A DNA stretch of 64,000 bases from Lutjanus erythropterus (taxonomy: Eukaryota > Chordata > Actinopteri > Lutjaniformes > Lutjanidae): NCBI GenBank assembly GCA_020091685.1, contig CM034595.1, forward strand, positions 22,305,564 to 22,369,563, given 5' to 3'. The stretch's first letter is position 1, and every line of letters starts with the position of its first letter. The notes below the pieces were generated by a model. It saw only the letters and a list, made by a program, of their open reading frames with translations. It had not been told where the DNA came from and did no database searches. Both the position numbers and the translations under genes were made by a program. Positions 22,326 through 37,300 of the stretch are shown here, piece by piece.

Positions 22326-25300
22326 CTGAAAAGACAGAGAGATACTAATAAATACAGATTACAGTGAATGCTAATTAAAGCGTTTCAGAAATTATTTTAA
22401 ATTTTCACGCACTTGACTGAAGTTGTTGAGGGCTGCATGCAGACTGGCGTTCATGCCAGTGGGGGGCTCATTTGTGATTTTGATGGCATTCTCCAGTATG
22501 CCTCTGGGGATAACATGCTGCTCAGGGCTCGGTGCTGGTTCCCCAGTGATGAACACCCTGTAGTTTGGGTGACTGTCCACCACTGCTGTCTCCAGAAGAG
22601 CATCTAGAGAGGGCAGCCAGCGAGCCACCAGGTGGACATTCTGAAAAAATAACAAAAACAGAGGTGAATACTGCTCAATACTATACAGCGCTTTCATTTA
22701 AATATTGTGCATATTTTTTACAATATTTTCCATATTTTATTGACAATTTTCAATTTTCTATTTATGCTTACTCATTTGGAGCACTTGCCTTACTGTGTTT
22801 ATTATTATGCACCAGGACACCAAAGCAAACTCTTCATAGCAGGCAAATTATTTTACAGGTTGATAAAGATAAATTTGTTTTTTATGTATAGTTGCGTTTG
22901 TGTTCATTTGTCAAGGATTAAGTCTAAAAAATGTCTTATGACGTCCTGAATTAGTATGAAATCATTCAGTGACTCACTTGGCTGCAGCTTCTCCCCTTTA
23001 AAGGAAGCATTTACGGAGCTGATCCAGCCAATTATGGTTTTTATTGAACCAAATTGAGTTTATTTCTTGTGCGCATGGGGTGAGATAATATCATTAGGTA
23101 CATTACGGGCTGGTTGGAAGAGCAGCCCAAAGTCACTACAGTAGCCTCATCACTGAACAGAAATGCTTTCTACCCACAGATGAGGACTTCAGTCTATGAC
23201 TTGGACTCGAGTTGCACTTGAGCAGTGACCTGAGACTTGATTGAGATTTGTCCTCAAAAGACTTGAGACTTGACTTGGACTTGAGCATTGGGACTCATGA
23301 ACAATCTTTATTATCTCCACCAGATGTAAGCCTGGAGGGGATCATGCGATCTCTTGAGTGTGTGTGTATGTGTGTGCGAGTGTGTGTGTGTGCGAGTGTG
23401 ATCAACAGACAGAGGCATTATGTTTTTGGGTCATCTCATTCTTGCAAATGTGATATCTCAAGAACACCTAGAAGGAATTTCTACAAACGTGGTACAAATA
23501 TCCACTTGAAGTCAGGGATGAACTGATTAGATTTTTGTGGTTAAAGATCAAAGGTCACTGTGACCTAACGTCCAACTCACTCTCGTGAACTCAATATCTC
23601 AGGAACGCTTGGACTGAGTTTCTTCAAATTTGATTATACTGCTTAGATTTTGGTGGTCAAAGGTTAAGGGCACTGTGACGTCACAAAATACTTTTTTGGC
23701 TGTAACTCAAGAATTCATACGTTAATTGTGACAAAATTTCACACAACTGCCACACAAATTAAAGCAACTACTTGTAATTAAATTACAAATTAAATGTATT
23801 TTTAATCTGTTACAGTTACTGACAAAATGTGTTATTAAATTATAGTTACTAATCAGTATGTTGGTGATTACAAAGGGGTTACATCCGGATATTCTTTTCA
23901 GGTTGCCTGGTGGAAATCTGCACTCCACTGAGTTACCTCATCTAGTTTCATATTTTATTGTCTGGTACATCAACATTAAGGAAATGTCTGATGAGCTGAA
24001 TGTCATTCCTTCCTTTCTTTCAGAGGCACAGATTATCATGCTCATCATGTTCATCATGCGTAATATTACACATCTGGTGCGCATGGCCACAGATGACTGT
24101 AAGCTGCTGCAAAAACAAGCACACCTGCAGCTGCTGTATCATTTGTCATAATCTTTGGCTATAATAACTTCACTCAAGGTCCAAACAAAAGAATCACTAA
24201 AGGCAAAGTCTGCAGTATCAAAATAAAGGATGCTGCACTGACGATCTAAAGAACTTGAAAACACACCCAGATTGGTGGTGAGTCACTTTGTCAGTTAATC
24301 TGAAAATTAATGTTAGCACTCATGAACAGTTAACTATCTAACATTAGCTTGCTACTAGCTTTGTACCTAAGGGAGGTTAACTCAATTTGACTGGCTGGGC
24401 ATAATTTCATACTGCACTATACTAGCCTGTTTAAAGTGATCAAATAATCAATGATGATACTGTCTGCTAATAGATAAAGTAGTGATAAAAAATACATTAC
24501 ATGCTTTGAATTCCTTAGATACAGCTATCTAGGACTTGAGACTTGACTTGGACTTGCAAAAAATGACTTGTAAGCATCTCTGTTCATACCTGCAGAATGA
24601 CCCAGTGTCCCAGTTCAGAGGCATTCTTCACAACCCTCTCAGCTACTTCCTCTTGCCCCTGTCCCAGGGATACATTGTGCAAAGTGCCCTGGTCAATTGA
24701 AAAGCCAAGCTTCAGTCCTACACAGAGAGAGAATGGTAATATTTATTGCCACCAGGTTATACAAGTTGTGCAAATAACAAACAATATGTGTAGTACCTAG
24801 CTTCTCTACATCTTTGAGTGGATCCACTCCAGGTGAGAGGATGAAGAACACAGGGGTCGATGGGCTGCTATCCTCATACAACTTGTCAAATTCTAGCCTG
24901 GGAGCCTCCACATATTTTGTTCCCATGCTTTCCTCCACAAAGTTCCTGTCAGGAAACATTGTTGAAAAGCTTAATGATACAGTGTACTTACGAATATGAA
25001 TGTACTTTAGTCATTTACTTACTTTAATGCATAAGTCATCCTATCAGGGCGAAGTGCTCTGAGCACAATGAGCTTCTGGAGGGAACTTTTATTCTTCCAG
25101 TCCTGGGGAAGCCTTTCTTTTTCAGGACAACTGGATTCAACAATCTTCCTCCAGCGCTTTGGTGAGCTCTCCACTTCTTTGTCAAGTCCACCGAAGTCCT
25201 CCATTATAGAAACTGTCTATATCCAAATAACAGGTTGTGGGGAACAAGCATGAAAATGTGACACTTTAACAAACACACACATATTAAAGGGATAGTTCTG

Positions 25301-28300
25301 ATTATTGGTTACTGATTATTATCTGGTTGTATGAGGTCCATAGTCAGTGTATTAAGTCCAGTAAATTTAGCCTCTTTAAAAAGGTAATGCACGCTACATT
25401 TAGAATATTTTCTCTGCTTTACTTTGCCATGAGACGGCCTTTTCCTTTAGGAGGCAACCATTATATATGACAATTATCACCCTCTCTCGCTGAACCAGGC
25501 TCCTTGTGCAGTAACAGTAATTTTACTTCACAAAACAAAGGAGTTGCTGGTGTATCATTGTCTTGATCTATTAGTTTGTTTGTAATGTTTTGTGACTTTG
25601 ATGAATCCAAAATATCCTTTTAGATTACCAAAGTCAGATAATAACACAAACAAGCTAACGATTAAGGTAGCACTGGACCAACAACTCCCATGTTCTTCTA
25701 TAATGGCAGTCTCCTGTCAGGAATAAAGTTAAAGGGTTGAAAATATTCTAAATATAGCGTACACTTAAACTGATGTTGATTTTTTTAAGTGGGCCTTTCT
25801 TTGTTGGCTAAAATACATTTTATTGCTTCCCAAAACTGACCCGACCGCTATCTCCTGTAGGAAACACACTGATTAATTATAACTTCCTCATACAACTCCA
25901 TTTAAAATAATCAGAAGTCTCCATTTAACAGCCTAGTTTGTACCTTAATGGCTCCCCAGGCGTGTGCAGAGAGGAAGGACACAGGACTAACTCTGCTGGC
26001 TTCCACAGGGAAACGCAGTAGGAAGTCAAACTCCTGAGCATCAATCAGGCCCTGCTTGAGCAGAATCTGAGGGGAAGAACCAAGAGCAGTTTGTAATGAT
26101 CTATGTTGTATTGATCTCTTTTCAGTCATTTCCATCATAACTGAAAACTGCAAGAAAACTATGGCAAAGCGATTGGGTAAACTCATACAGGCTGAATCCA
26201 TGCCTCTGGATGTGAAATGGCCACATGAAGGACAGCCTTCAGAGCAGCACAATTTCTAAGATGAAAACAGTTGGCGCAATGACAGATAATTGCATTATGC
26301 CATCAGAACCAACCCCCTTGTCAGAACCAACTGTCTGAACAGCAGCCAGGGGGAAGGTGTGAGAGGTAATCAATAGCAGCGTATGGTCCTGCTGACTGCT
26401 TTTAATTGAAGTTAATGTGGGGGCAGAAAAGTACTTTGATTGATGAGGATGACAGGAGGCCCCACCTTTGAGGCGGCCCTGAGTCCCTCACCTGGAAGGC
26501 AGTGTGTGACAAGAAGGTTAACTTGTCTCTCTCAAACAGGCCCTGGCTGGTGTACAGGAATACAGAATAGGTGATGGCCTCCGTTAGGGTGTGCACTCGG
26601 GTCCTCACATCCTCATCCCATTCTGCACGCTCCATTGCTTTGTTGAACACTGAGTTAAAGGTCTGGAACACAACCAAAAGGAGCACAGTGCTTTGATAAT
26701 GTATACATACATATAGCCAGGACCACTGTATTGACAGATAAACAAAAAAACGCTGACATTTGGGATAGAAGTACATATTTAGCTGATTTGTACTAGCAGG
26801 GCTGTGCCTAAAATTTTAATCTTCACGAGCAGAGCCCAAAGTTAACACCCACCATGCAACAAATATGTAAATTTTGGGTTTGGTGGAAAAGTAAATTAAG
26901 GCCACTGGCCTGGTGACAGGTAAATGATTTGAAACCACAGTGTAGGGTCAGCTTTACGTTGCTTTGTTTTTCACCTTTATCTATTGTGATATGAACAAAT
27001 CAAATCAAAGCAGCTTACTATTATTTGATGCTATCTACACAACGTCTGTCTATGATTTTGCTGCGTTATATGTTATTAGAGGTGTGGAGACACCAAAAAG
27101 AAAACATGAAGATGAAGAAAAAAGTCATAGAAGTCTGTGTTTTTGCAAGAGGTGACATCTGATTGACGCAGGAGCCCTGAGATCCGGGCTGAAGTATGAG
27201 GCTTAAAACCACCATGTGTGCTGCAGTGTTTGCTGCAATGCTAACCCTATGACAGTGTGTTTTGCTGAAATAGTTCAGAATAAAAGCTGTAAATCCGATG
27301 TTATCTTTTCCAAATTGTCTCTGTAAAGCATGTGTCAAAATCCAGCCCAGCAACTCATTTTATGTGGCCCATGAGAGCCTGCAAAGAATATAGAATGCAT
27401 GATAGAAGTCAACGCAATTTTGCTATCAACATCTGAAGGCATCTAGTTGTTAGATGTCAGTATACGGCCTATAGTGTCTCACTGTCAGACTGTATAGCCG
27501 TTTCCAGCAGAGGCACTCTAATATAATACTTAATTAATCCCATAACAAGGAAAAACTGGATGGTAAAATAGGAAGAAGCAACATTAAAAACAAATATTCA
27601 ATAAGTAAACAAGCAAGTGGCCAAGCCAAGTGGTTGTAGCTACAGTAGTAACATTAATAGTAGCAGCAGAGCAAAATGCATCATTTAATTTTTAAGCAAG
27701 TATACATTTTGGATTAGAAACCGTGCTTGTAGGCTACAGAAAGTGAAATAAGCATTACTGTTATTTTGATACTATTACTTATACTACTTTGTATATTATA
27801 TTCTTTTAAATAAATTGTATAATCATTGTACACATGAATGTCCACGAAATCCAATAATAATTGAATACAGAGACAGTGTGGACTGGGATGACACTGAGTT
27901 TGATATAACTGCTCTAAAGTGACGGCAAATAAAAACTTGAGGTAATTATTTTTAGTCAAATAACGCAAGATCAAGTTTTATAGCTGCTAAAAAATATTTT
28001 CGGCTGGTAAATTTACCTGCCCTTGGCAGATGAGCCAAAAAGTTCATTTTAGACCCTGACCATGAGACACAAAATTTATAAATCACACAAACAGAATACT
28101 GGATAAAACTGTTAGAAATGCAGCAAAAAAAACAGTGTGTCCCCAGAGAGCACTTGGGGGGTAAAGGTTTCACCTTGAGAGAAAACTGGTACATGAGGTT
28201 AATCTTGCTGAGGTCATTGATGATGAAGAAGAGGAGTGACGCTCTCTCAGCTGCTGGGCGGTATAGTTCTCGAGCCTCGTTGATCTTTGTCTCGTTCTCT

Positions 28301-31300
28301 CTGGCCTCCACCACCTGCGTGTTCCAATTGCACGAAATGAGCTATTAGGCTCTCAGTCATGCTCCAAAACCCTCTCATTACACATATTCCTAACTACACA
28401 TCATTTGCAGCTAATGCAATAAAATGAGGCACTTGTGTGATGTGATGAACACTTGAATGACAAAAAAAAAAAAAAAGTGCACTTGAGTACAGTGGGACAA
28501 CTTAGAGGACGCTGTTGGTGTAATAACCTCACCTTACACTGAATGTGAGCGGCTGTGGTTTTGGTGTTTTCAAGCTGCTCCACCAGAGAAATATCACCCA
28601 GAAAATTACCATGGGCTGCAGAGAGGCGATTCAACAGGTCATCCTCCAACCTCTTGAGCTCAATCTTGAAGTGGTTCTGCTGTGTGGTCAGCTCCATCTT
28701 AGGAAATGTGCACAAAAAATGTGCCTTTTTGTATCATGGACTGATGTCTTACAAGTAAAATCACTGAAATGCTTTGTTGTAGATTTAATAGTCTACATAT
28801 TTCATAAAAGGCGCAAGGATTCACCTTCAGGGCCTCCAGGTCAGGCCTTTCCCGGGACACAACCTGTCCCAGCAGCTGTTCCTCCAGGCCCACAGGAGTC
28901 ACTGTGAAGTTGATGAGGGTGGTCTGGGCCTGGAGCTCAGGAGGGAAATGGGGACTGGCCAACTTGGTGTGGATAATGAGCTGAAAGTTACTGTTGTATT
29001 CACACTCCTTTCCCCCAATTTGAATGTACCTGGAGAAACAGGAGAGGACAGTTGTAAGAAATTAGAGGCCAATAACAACTTAACTGCAGTGTATTCATCA
29101 AAGAAAGGTTTTTGATGATAAATGACAAGTAACAAATAACAAGAAGTACACAGTATCAGAATTTGATACTTTATTACAATACTAGCATAAAAACAATACT
29201 TGATACCTCTTTTGATACCAAAGCAAAGGATTTTTTTTTAAATTAACAACCTACACACAGTGCTGGTAAAGTAAAGTCACTCTGGATTTGCACTAAGCTG
29301 AATTTCTACAAAGACTGAACTGAATTTAGGTCTTGAACGAGTAGTTAGATTTTTTTTATTGCTTTGGTGCTTTCAATATCATAATTAACATACTGTATTG
29401 TTATAAACATGTTGAAAAACTATCATTACTGTTGTCAACCATACTATTCAGTTTTGTTATGAAGCTTTCACAGTACAGGAAGTACACTTTAAAACAAGTG
29501 GTAAAACTCAGCTTTGTTGTTGCTGTAGACAGTAGCTGACTGAAACTTTACTGTAGATATATTTTACAAAACAATTCAACTCAATCTTCCAAAAATAAAC
29601 ATGAAATTACTGAGTTTGCATGTTTGTTTGCTTATCACTCCTGGCTACCCAGAGGTTTAGACTAGAAATCGAAGCTGATACAGTCTGTAGTTCGTCTTTG
29701 CCTCAAACTACATCACTGTGGCATCACTGGACACAGGAAGAACAGAAGCACACACTGACAAATTTACTGACTATATTTGCCATGAACACTGACTAGACAT
29801 TTACACAAAAAGTGGTTCTCTTTAAAATCTTCAGGAATAGCTTGTCAGTGCAATTTAAGTTTGGCGTGTTTTATCAAACAGCAATTGCCAAGGTCAAGAG
29901 TGAACTACTGCTATTGCATAACTTTTAGAGTTATTGTTTACAAATTAGCACTTTGTTGAAAACATACTTGTAATTATCCTTCTCTGTCTGGCAAGAACAA
30001 AGAATCGAATTGCAAAAACTGCAGTCAGTTAAACTTTAGTTGCTTTGTCCCCCAACCAAGTATCAATAACATGAACTTTCAAAGTGAGAGAATGAGACAT
30101 TAATGATGATGTTGAGATGATGCAATGATTGAAAATACTATATTTATCATTTTCAGAGAGATCCATCAATTCCCACTAAGACCAAGCACAAATTTCTGAT
30201 ACTTAGACAATAAAAAACAATCATAGTGAGAATAATGGCCATGATGATCCCATTTGAGCTGTGGCAGTGCAAGCCATCCATATCTTGAAAACTGTTTTTG
30301 TCCTTTGTGTATCTGAGCCCATTGACCTCTCACTTTCATGCACTGCAACTTCAACAGAGGAAAGAACTTCACTATAAATGTCACTTACACTGTAGACAAA
30401 TAATCTTGAAAAAATATGACAGATTATCACCACAGCAGCCAATATTTATCTGTTCCTGCATTTCAATTAAATTAGCACTGGCTTGACGAACCTGGTGGCT
30501 TTTCATTTTTCTCTAATTACCCCTTGGATGTCAGGCAAGGCCCCAATTTTACGGCACAGGTTCCTCATGGCCTGGGTCTGGTTCAACTCTATATCTTCAC
30601 AAGCCAGAATTAATGTACTATTGATAGAACCATTACTCCACCAAATTAAAGTCCTTGCTGATGGATTGGCTTGTAGTCTTCCGTCAGCCATGAAAGGAAT
30701 AATTAGTATTCATTACTTCACACTCTACAACATTCCAATTATTAATGAACTTCAGCTGTGGATCCCCACCAGATCCATCATGGCTGCCCCAGCAGGTTGT
30801 ATTAATCATCGACAGAAACAAGTGTGTGGGTCATCTACAAGGGATAAACTTATAATCAGATTTACTATGATGAATTGTTACGTCTGGACAGACAGGACTT
30901 CAGAGGAAGTTCAATGAACATGTGCCAAGATATTCAATATTCATGGTCATACACATATCAGAGCAAGAAAGACGTAAACATTTTTGAGGAGGAAGTCAAA
31001 GCAGGATGTCAATATGTGGTATTTTCTGTTTATTCTGCTGTTAGTTGTCCTGTTCGGGAAATTCACTGGATTTTGCCTGTTGAGGATAATTGGTAACTAA
31101 ACAAAGGTAATTACAGAGCAGCTATTTTGGTGGCACTGTTATATTTGTGAAGTAGATTGCAGTGGGCAGCAGAAGTCATGTTTGAAAGTCAGACAAGATT
31201 TACCAAATGTTTCAAACAGCTGCCAGTTTGGAGGGCATGTCTAGCTTAATAATAGACCAGAAAAGATTTTAAGTCAAGTAACATTAGTGGTAAAGATTTG

Positions 31301-34300
31301 TTCATAATTATATGACACAAACTAGTGATATATGACCTTACCACTGCTATGATTTAAGATTCAATCATATTCAGGGTTCCTACACCTTTACCAAAGTAAA
31401 ATTCAAGCTGCATTTTCAGTCTAGTGCCTTACAACTGTGGTAAATTACATATTTATATAAATATATAAATGCCAAACAATTATTTCACTTCTTTATCACA
31501 TTGAATCATATATTACTGTACTATAACCAAAATTATAATTATTTTTGTGATAGAATTCTACAATGAGTGACAAATTAAAGGAAAACACAATAAAGTTTGA
31601 TGTTTCAAAATGTGTTACCTGCTTTGGCAACCTACATGACATAACCAATATTAAACAATTACAAATCAAAATTACAAATTTATTTCATCCTTTTTCAATT
31701 TGTGTTAAACACATTAAGTAACACAATTACAATTTCAAGCAGTTTCAAGCAGTTTATCCAAAATCCAAACACATTTCGAACTTTGAAAACACCACATTAA
31801 AATTCAAGGGCTTTCAAGGATTTCCAGCATCTGCACAAATCTTGAATGTTATTTCCAAATAAATTAATGCAAACAAATATCAGAAAATGACGCACTGGCA
31901 TTATGAAATTAGTGAAGCTGAATTTTATTTGCCATGATGATGGAGGACCACTGAATTTAGTGTGTTACATGCCATCTTTTTGTCATTGACAGGAGTCCTT
32001 ATACATAACCATGACTGCCCCCAATTCAGCTTTTTACACTGAGGCTCCTCTGTTCAATATTCATTGCACCTAAAGAATATGAACACACAAATATACATCT
32101 ATCACCCGTCTTGAGGGGCCAATCAATATGTTGGCCTCAGGGATTCAGAACACGCTCCACAAATTCATTTATAATCTAAAGAGAGGGCAATAATAATGCG
32201 TTCAGTCATGTCTTACTGGTGTTTCAATTCAAACATCTGGCAAATCTGCACCTATTGTCTAGCAACACAGACTCAGTGGGACGAGTTGTGGGCATATCGA
32301 CTTATACATAGCAACAGGGATACAAAAACCACCACACATTGATTCAAGATGTTTTTGGTGTGTGCAACGGCCCCCTGTTGACTAGCTTCTACACAACAAA
32401 GCTTTAACTACTTGTGAGCTGGTTTGATGCATTTACTAACCTAATCTAAGTATCACAATATTAAAGTAACATAACTTGATTACTTTCCATTTGGATTACC
32501 TCAGTACCAAACATGGTGAAATTGTTTAGCCTTAAATAATGTTTTATGTTTGTTGTTAGGTTTATTATATTCTTGCCCAGCTATTATTTCCTCTGATATG
32601 CATGAATGCACGCATGCTAGTCACACTTCACACTCAAATATCAAGTTCTCAGTTATACATTTATTCTGGTCTGGGGCTTGTGTTTTTACCCACACACCAT
32701 CCCAGTCTTCATCATCAACACCCACAGCCCCAAAATACTTTTCGGTGGTAGAGGTTGTAGTATTATTGACAAGTTAGCTAACTAACTGGATTTCTGTGCA
32801 GCTAATGGCTGGTCTAACTTGGAAATGTTTCTGCAAATTAGCTCTTGACTTATTGGTTGATGGCAGCATTTTCACAGCTAGATGACAGAACTGCACTATT
32901 CCCCTTTCAACAAAATAATGTGAACATTTCCACCCACCTGGAGGCCATGATAATGAACTGGCTATCTTTTCACTTGAGACCAGGGTGGTGTTGTAGTATA
33001 TGGTAGTATAAAATGTATTTTAAAATTGTAATCTTCCCCCAGTCTGCATATCTTATTTTTTCACACAGCATTGTAGATGTAATGTTGCAGTCTCAGTACC
33101 AACCTTCCTTTTTTGATGGTGTTTCTGCCCAGTAGAGGTTCCATGACTGAATCGACCTTTTCCGGCAGATTTTCTATTAGAACTGTTTCACCACAGACGA
33201 GGGCTCGTTCAATCACATCTAGATACCTGTTATGAAAAACGTATGACTGATGAAACAAATAAACAAAACATATAAAATATATTATGAAAAGCACATTTTT
33301 ATGGTATACTGATATGGCTGATGAATAGTATCTCTTTTTTTTAGGCTGTTCCGCAATAAACAATATATATCTTAATATACACATTTTCTCTAAATAACAT
33401 ATCATAAATTCTCAAATACACCAAACATATGATGATTTTATAGAATATAGGGTTGGACAGAAAGGGCCATATGGGCAAAATCAAATATCACCATATTTTT
33501 TTACCAAATACTTTGATATTGATATTGTGACAATATTGTAGGAATCAGTGCTGAATCAGTGCTGTCACAACACAATTAGGTTTTTTTGATAAATAATCAG
33601 TGATGTGGATATAATGACTAAATGGGTAAATAATAGAACAGCTAGAACAGTCTGGTAAGTTCAGAAAATTATGTCATTTTACTGTACCTTTAAAACCAGG
33701 AAAAGACAACACTTGTGCTATATCACAATATAACGATATCCAGAATTAATATCCAGTCTTGTATCATGATATCAATATAATATCAATATATTTCCCAGCC
33801 CTACACGCCCGACATATTGCAATAGGGGACAGTGTGGTAGCAAACAGACAGCCCCTCTTACCCTCTCTGTCTCAGCTGCACCACCCTCAGCTCTGATCCT
33901 AGCCGGTTTCGGATCCACTTGATGCCCTGCTGCTGTGGGTCAATGATGAGTGGCCAACGCTCACTGGTGGTCAGGATGGCAGCGTTCTCGATGGACATCC
34001 TATCATTTGGCAGGCCCTGGTTATGCCAGGCAGCCACAGTGGCATCATCTGTAAGCATGAGGATTGGATCCAGGCCGTCTGTCAGGGGTACAGAGACCTG
34101 GAACAGAAACAGAGGAATGATGTCACTCCAGTTGGAGCGCTGGTGGAGGTACGATGAGCTCCAGTTCACAGAGTCTGCTGTGAATGTTTGTTGTGGTTTA
34201 CTCTCTAAACAACTGCAGTCTAAACAACACAAAGACTGGGTTGTACCAATAAGGACTAATTTTTAAATCTACTTAAATCATGGTTTAACTTTAAATTATG

Positions 34301-37300
34301 TTGCACCAAACTTTTAAACTATCTTAAAATTACACGCGATTAAATTTAAACCTCTCTTCAAATCTCAGTTTAGTTTTTACTCTAAAGCTAGATTAAATTA
34401 AATTCTGTTGCACCAAAACTCTAAATCCCAAATTAAAATGTGATCCAGTAGTGAACTTTAAACTTACACTTGAGGAGGTTTAACTTTAGCTCTAGTCAAG
34501 ACTTTAGATAGCAATATAACATTTCATTAACCTTTTAACTACCTAGCAAACAAGGTAAAATTTTATCACCGTTTTAGCTAGCTATCAAACAGTATATTAT
34601 TTTAACTGTTCAGCTAGCTAGCGAACAACACAACATTCAAGTATCTCCTTATCATGTGCAACAGAGCTCTGCTTAATTTCAAATCATGTTTACTCATATT
34701 TAAACCTAGTTTTACTAAAATTATTAGGACTAATCTTAGATTAAACTAATCTTTGTTGGGGCAACCCCTTTGAAATCTGTTGCAAAACTGTCCTTACCTT
34801 CTGAGACTGGAGGAAAGGGATCCATGCGTTGTTAAGGAGCTCAACACGATACTGCCTGGTGAAGTAACCCAGGTAGGAGACGAACGCTGAAGTGATGAGG
34901 ACGTCACCACACAGGGTTTTCTGTTGCTTTTCATACTGAACAAGTGCCTGGGACCAGCGCTCCTTCTCTGACTGAAAGACACAAAGACTTAAAAATCATT
35001 TTAAAAACACACAGGAGACATGCAAAGAAAATATGTACAAGGAAAATGCTTTTGCTCTATACTGCAGGGAAATGTGCACACTGGGCACATCCCTCTATCT
35101 TTATTGTGCAAAGTAAGAAGATGTAAGCAATAAAGCCCACAAGTGCAATTCCCTTAAAATAGCTCTGGAAGTTTGGCTGTAGATGCACTCAGCATCAATT
35201 TAGCATTAATTTAAACCTTCAATACCATGACTGTGACAGCAGGACAACAATAAATCATGCATGGCATTTTCTTACAAGGGGCTGTGGATCTAGAATATGT
35301 CACATAATAAATTCTCAGACAGTTAAAAATCACTATAATTTTACTCTAATGTATTATGGATTGCCTGTAATATCACTCAGTCTGGGGTGAGACATTGTTA
35401 ATTTCCAACAGCTGTTGAGGCTTTGAGGTAAGTTAATGATTAAATATAGACGGCCTGATTTATTAGTCTGAACACTATTGCTTCCAGGTCAATGCCATAA
35501 AGACAAAACATTTATCTTGATATGCTTAAAAGCCAAGCTGTTCCATGCAAACCACATTTATTTTCTGGAATAAGAAAGTCGAACTTACAAAATGGCCACT
35601 GAAATGGCCATCTTTTATATCATATTAGCATCTATGAAGATAATAGATACTGTAGCATGAGAAAGAAATGCAGGAGGAACACAAAAGAGGTGAATATAAT
35701 ATGCAACATTCAACATTTATAAATACCATATATTCATATATCTTACTCTTGATATGTTTTCAATTTGTTAAAACTTTCTTGAGAATAATTACTGCATTAT
35801 TATTGCACAGAAATGTGCACACACACATGCTGTGTATACAGTATATACAGCAAATCCACACACAAACACTATTGCACTGACTGAGAGCAGTGTTAGTGTA
35901 ACATTCTTGTCATCTCTCTTCCTTTCTCCATTTGGAAGCAGTTCAGCCAGCCAGTTGCCCAGTTCAGCCATGCGTTCTCTGTGGTCCAGCCCTCTCTACC
36001 TGTCTCACAAGTCCCCAGTATGCTGCTGGGCCAGGCTGTAAAATCTCCCTCTGCCCGATCTACTCACACAACTGTCAGCCTGTCCTGCCAGGACATAACA
36101 ACTTCTAGTCCAGACTACTGATGCAATTCGATTACCAGCACCTCTCCATGCATGCCTCCGGCAAATTGACAGTTTCCTTTATGCCAGGTCGGCCCCAGTG
36201 ACACCACCAAACTCCTCTATCTCTCCTTGTTTACCTCCAAGCCCTTGACTAGTCGGTTGGCCAGCTCTATGGTCTGGTTGGTACGCGTCACCTCCTCCTG
36301 ACAACTGATTTTCTCAGCTGTAGCCTTTTCAAACTGAGCTGTTAGGCTCTGGAGGCTGGAATCGAGGTCCTGAGGAAACAAACCAAAGGAAACCATGGTA
36401 ATTAGAAACCATTAAAAAAAATCTAGCTTTTAGACTGAGTGAATGAATTAAGTATAATAATAACTTTGCACTCACCACCAATTTCTTTTCAACTGCTAAC
36501 AATTTGGCTGTTGCTGTTTCTAGCTCTGCATTAGCTTGCAATAATGCATGTCTCTTTGGAATGACCTCACAATAAATCTGCAAAAAAGGAGATATACTTA
36601 AAGAAAAAAAACAGAAGAACAAACCTTCTTGAGGAAATACAAGAACATTTATCATAACTGCAACATATCTGAAGGCATCGCCTGACCTCGTAATATCTGA
36701 CAATGTTAATAGTCCAGGCACAGAGACCAGCTGCAGCTGTAGATTTAGTCCGAACTAGATCAGGGTGGAACTCTGGCTTTCTCAGATACTCTTGCTTCAC
36801 CACAGTCAAACAGGATTCAGGGATGTGATCTTTGTCATATGATAACAGTGCCTGCAGGAAATCATCCACCTGACAGACACAACAACAAAAACAGGGAACA
36901 CATCAATACCTGCACTGGTATTTTGGGTGGATAGCAGTCAAAAATCATAAATAATTTTCCTATTATGAAAACCTGAAAATGGGGCACATACAGTACATGT
37001 CACAAATCAAAACAACTTTGACACAACCTTACGATATGTTTAAAAAAAGAGACTCATCTATCTTGTGTGAAATATCTGAATGGAAACAGTATGAACCAAG
37101 AATTAGGCTGGATTACACCAACAAGGGTTCATTTTTAAATCTGATTAAATCACAGTTTAACTGGAAATAATGTAGCAATTAAGTTTGAAATGAGTTTAAG
37201 AAAGATTAAATTACAACCTCAGATTAATTTTTTAATTTATATCTGTTGCACCAAAACTTTAAACTCCAGTTTAAAATATGATCCAGTATTAACTTTAAAC

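Noticed and set aside
23440-23760. CRISPR-like or satellite array
   Set aside because: Only two to three strongly diverged units without regular spacers; a common interspersed fish repeat is the simpler reading.
30483-30917. 144-codon open frame in the large dnah11 intron
   Set aside because: No family resemblance, opposite strand to the gene, and no splice context.
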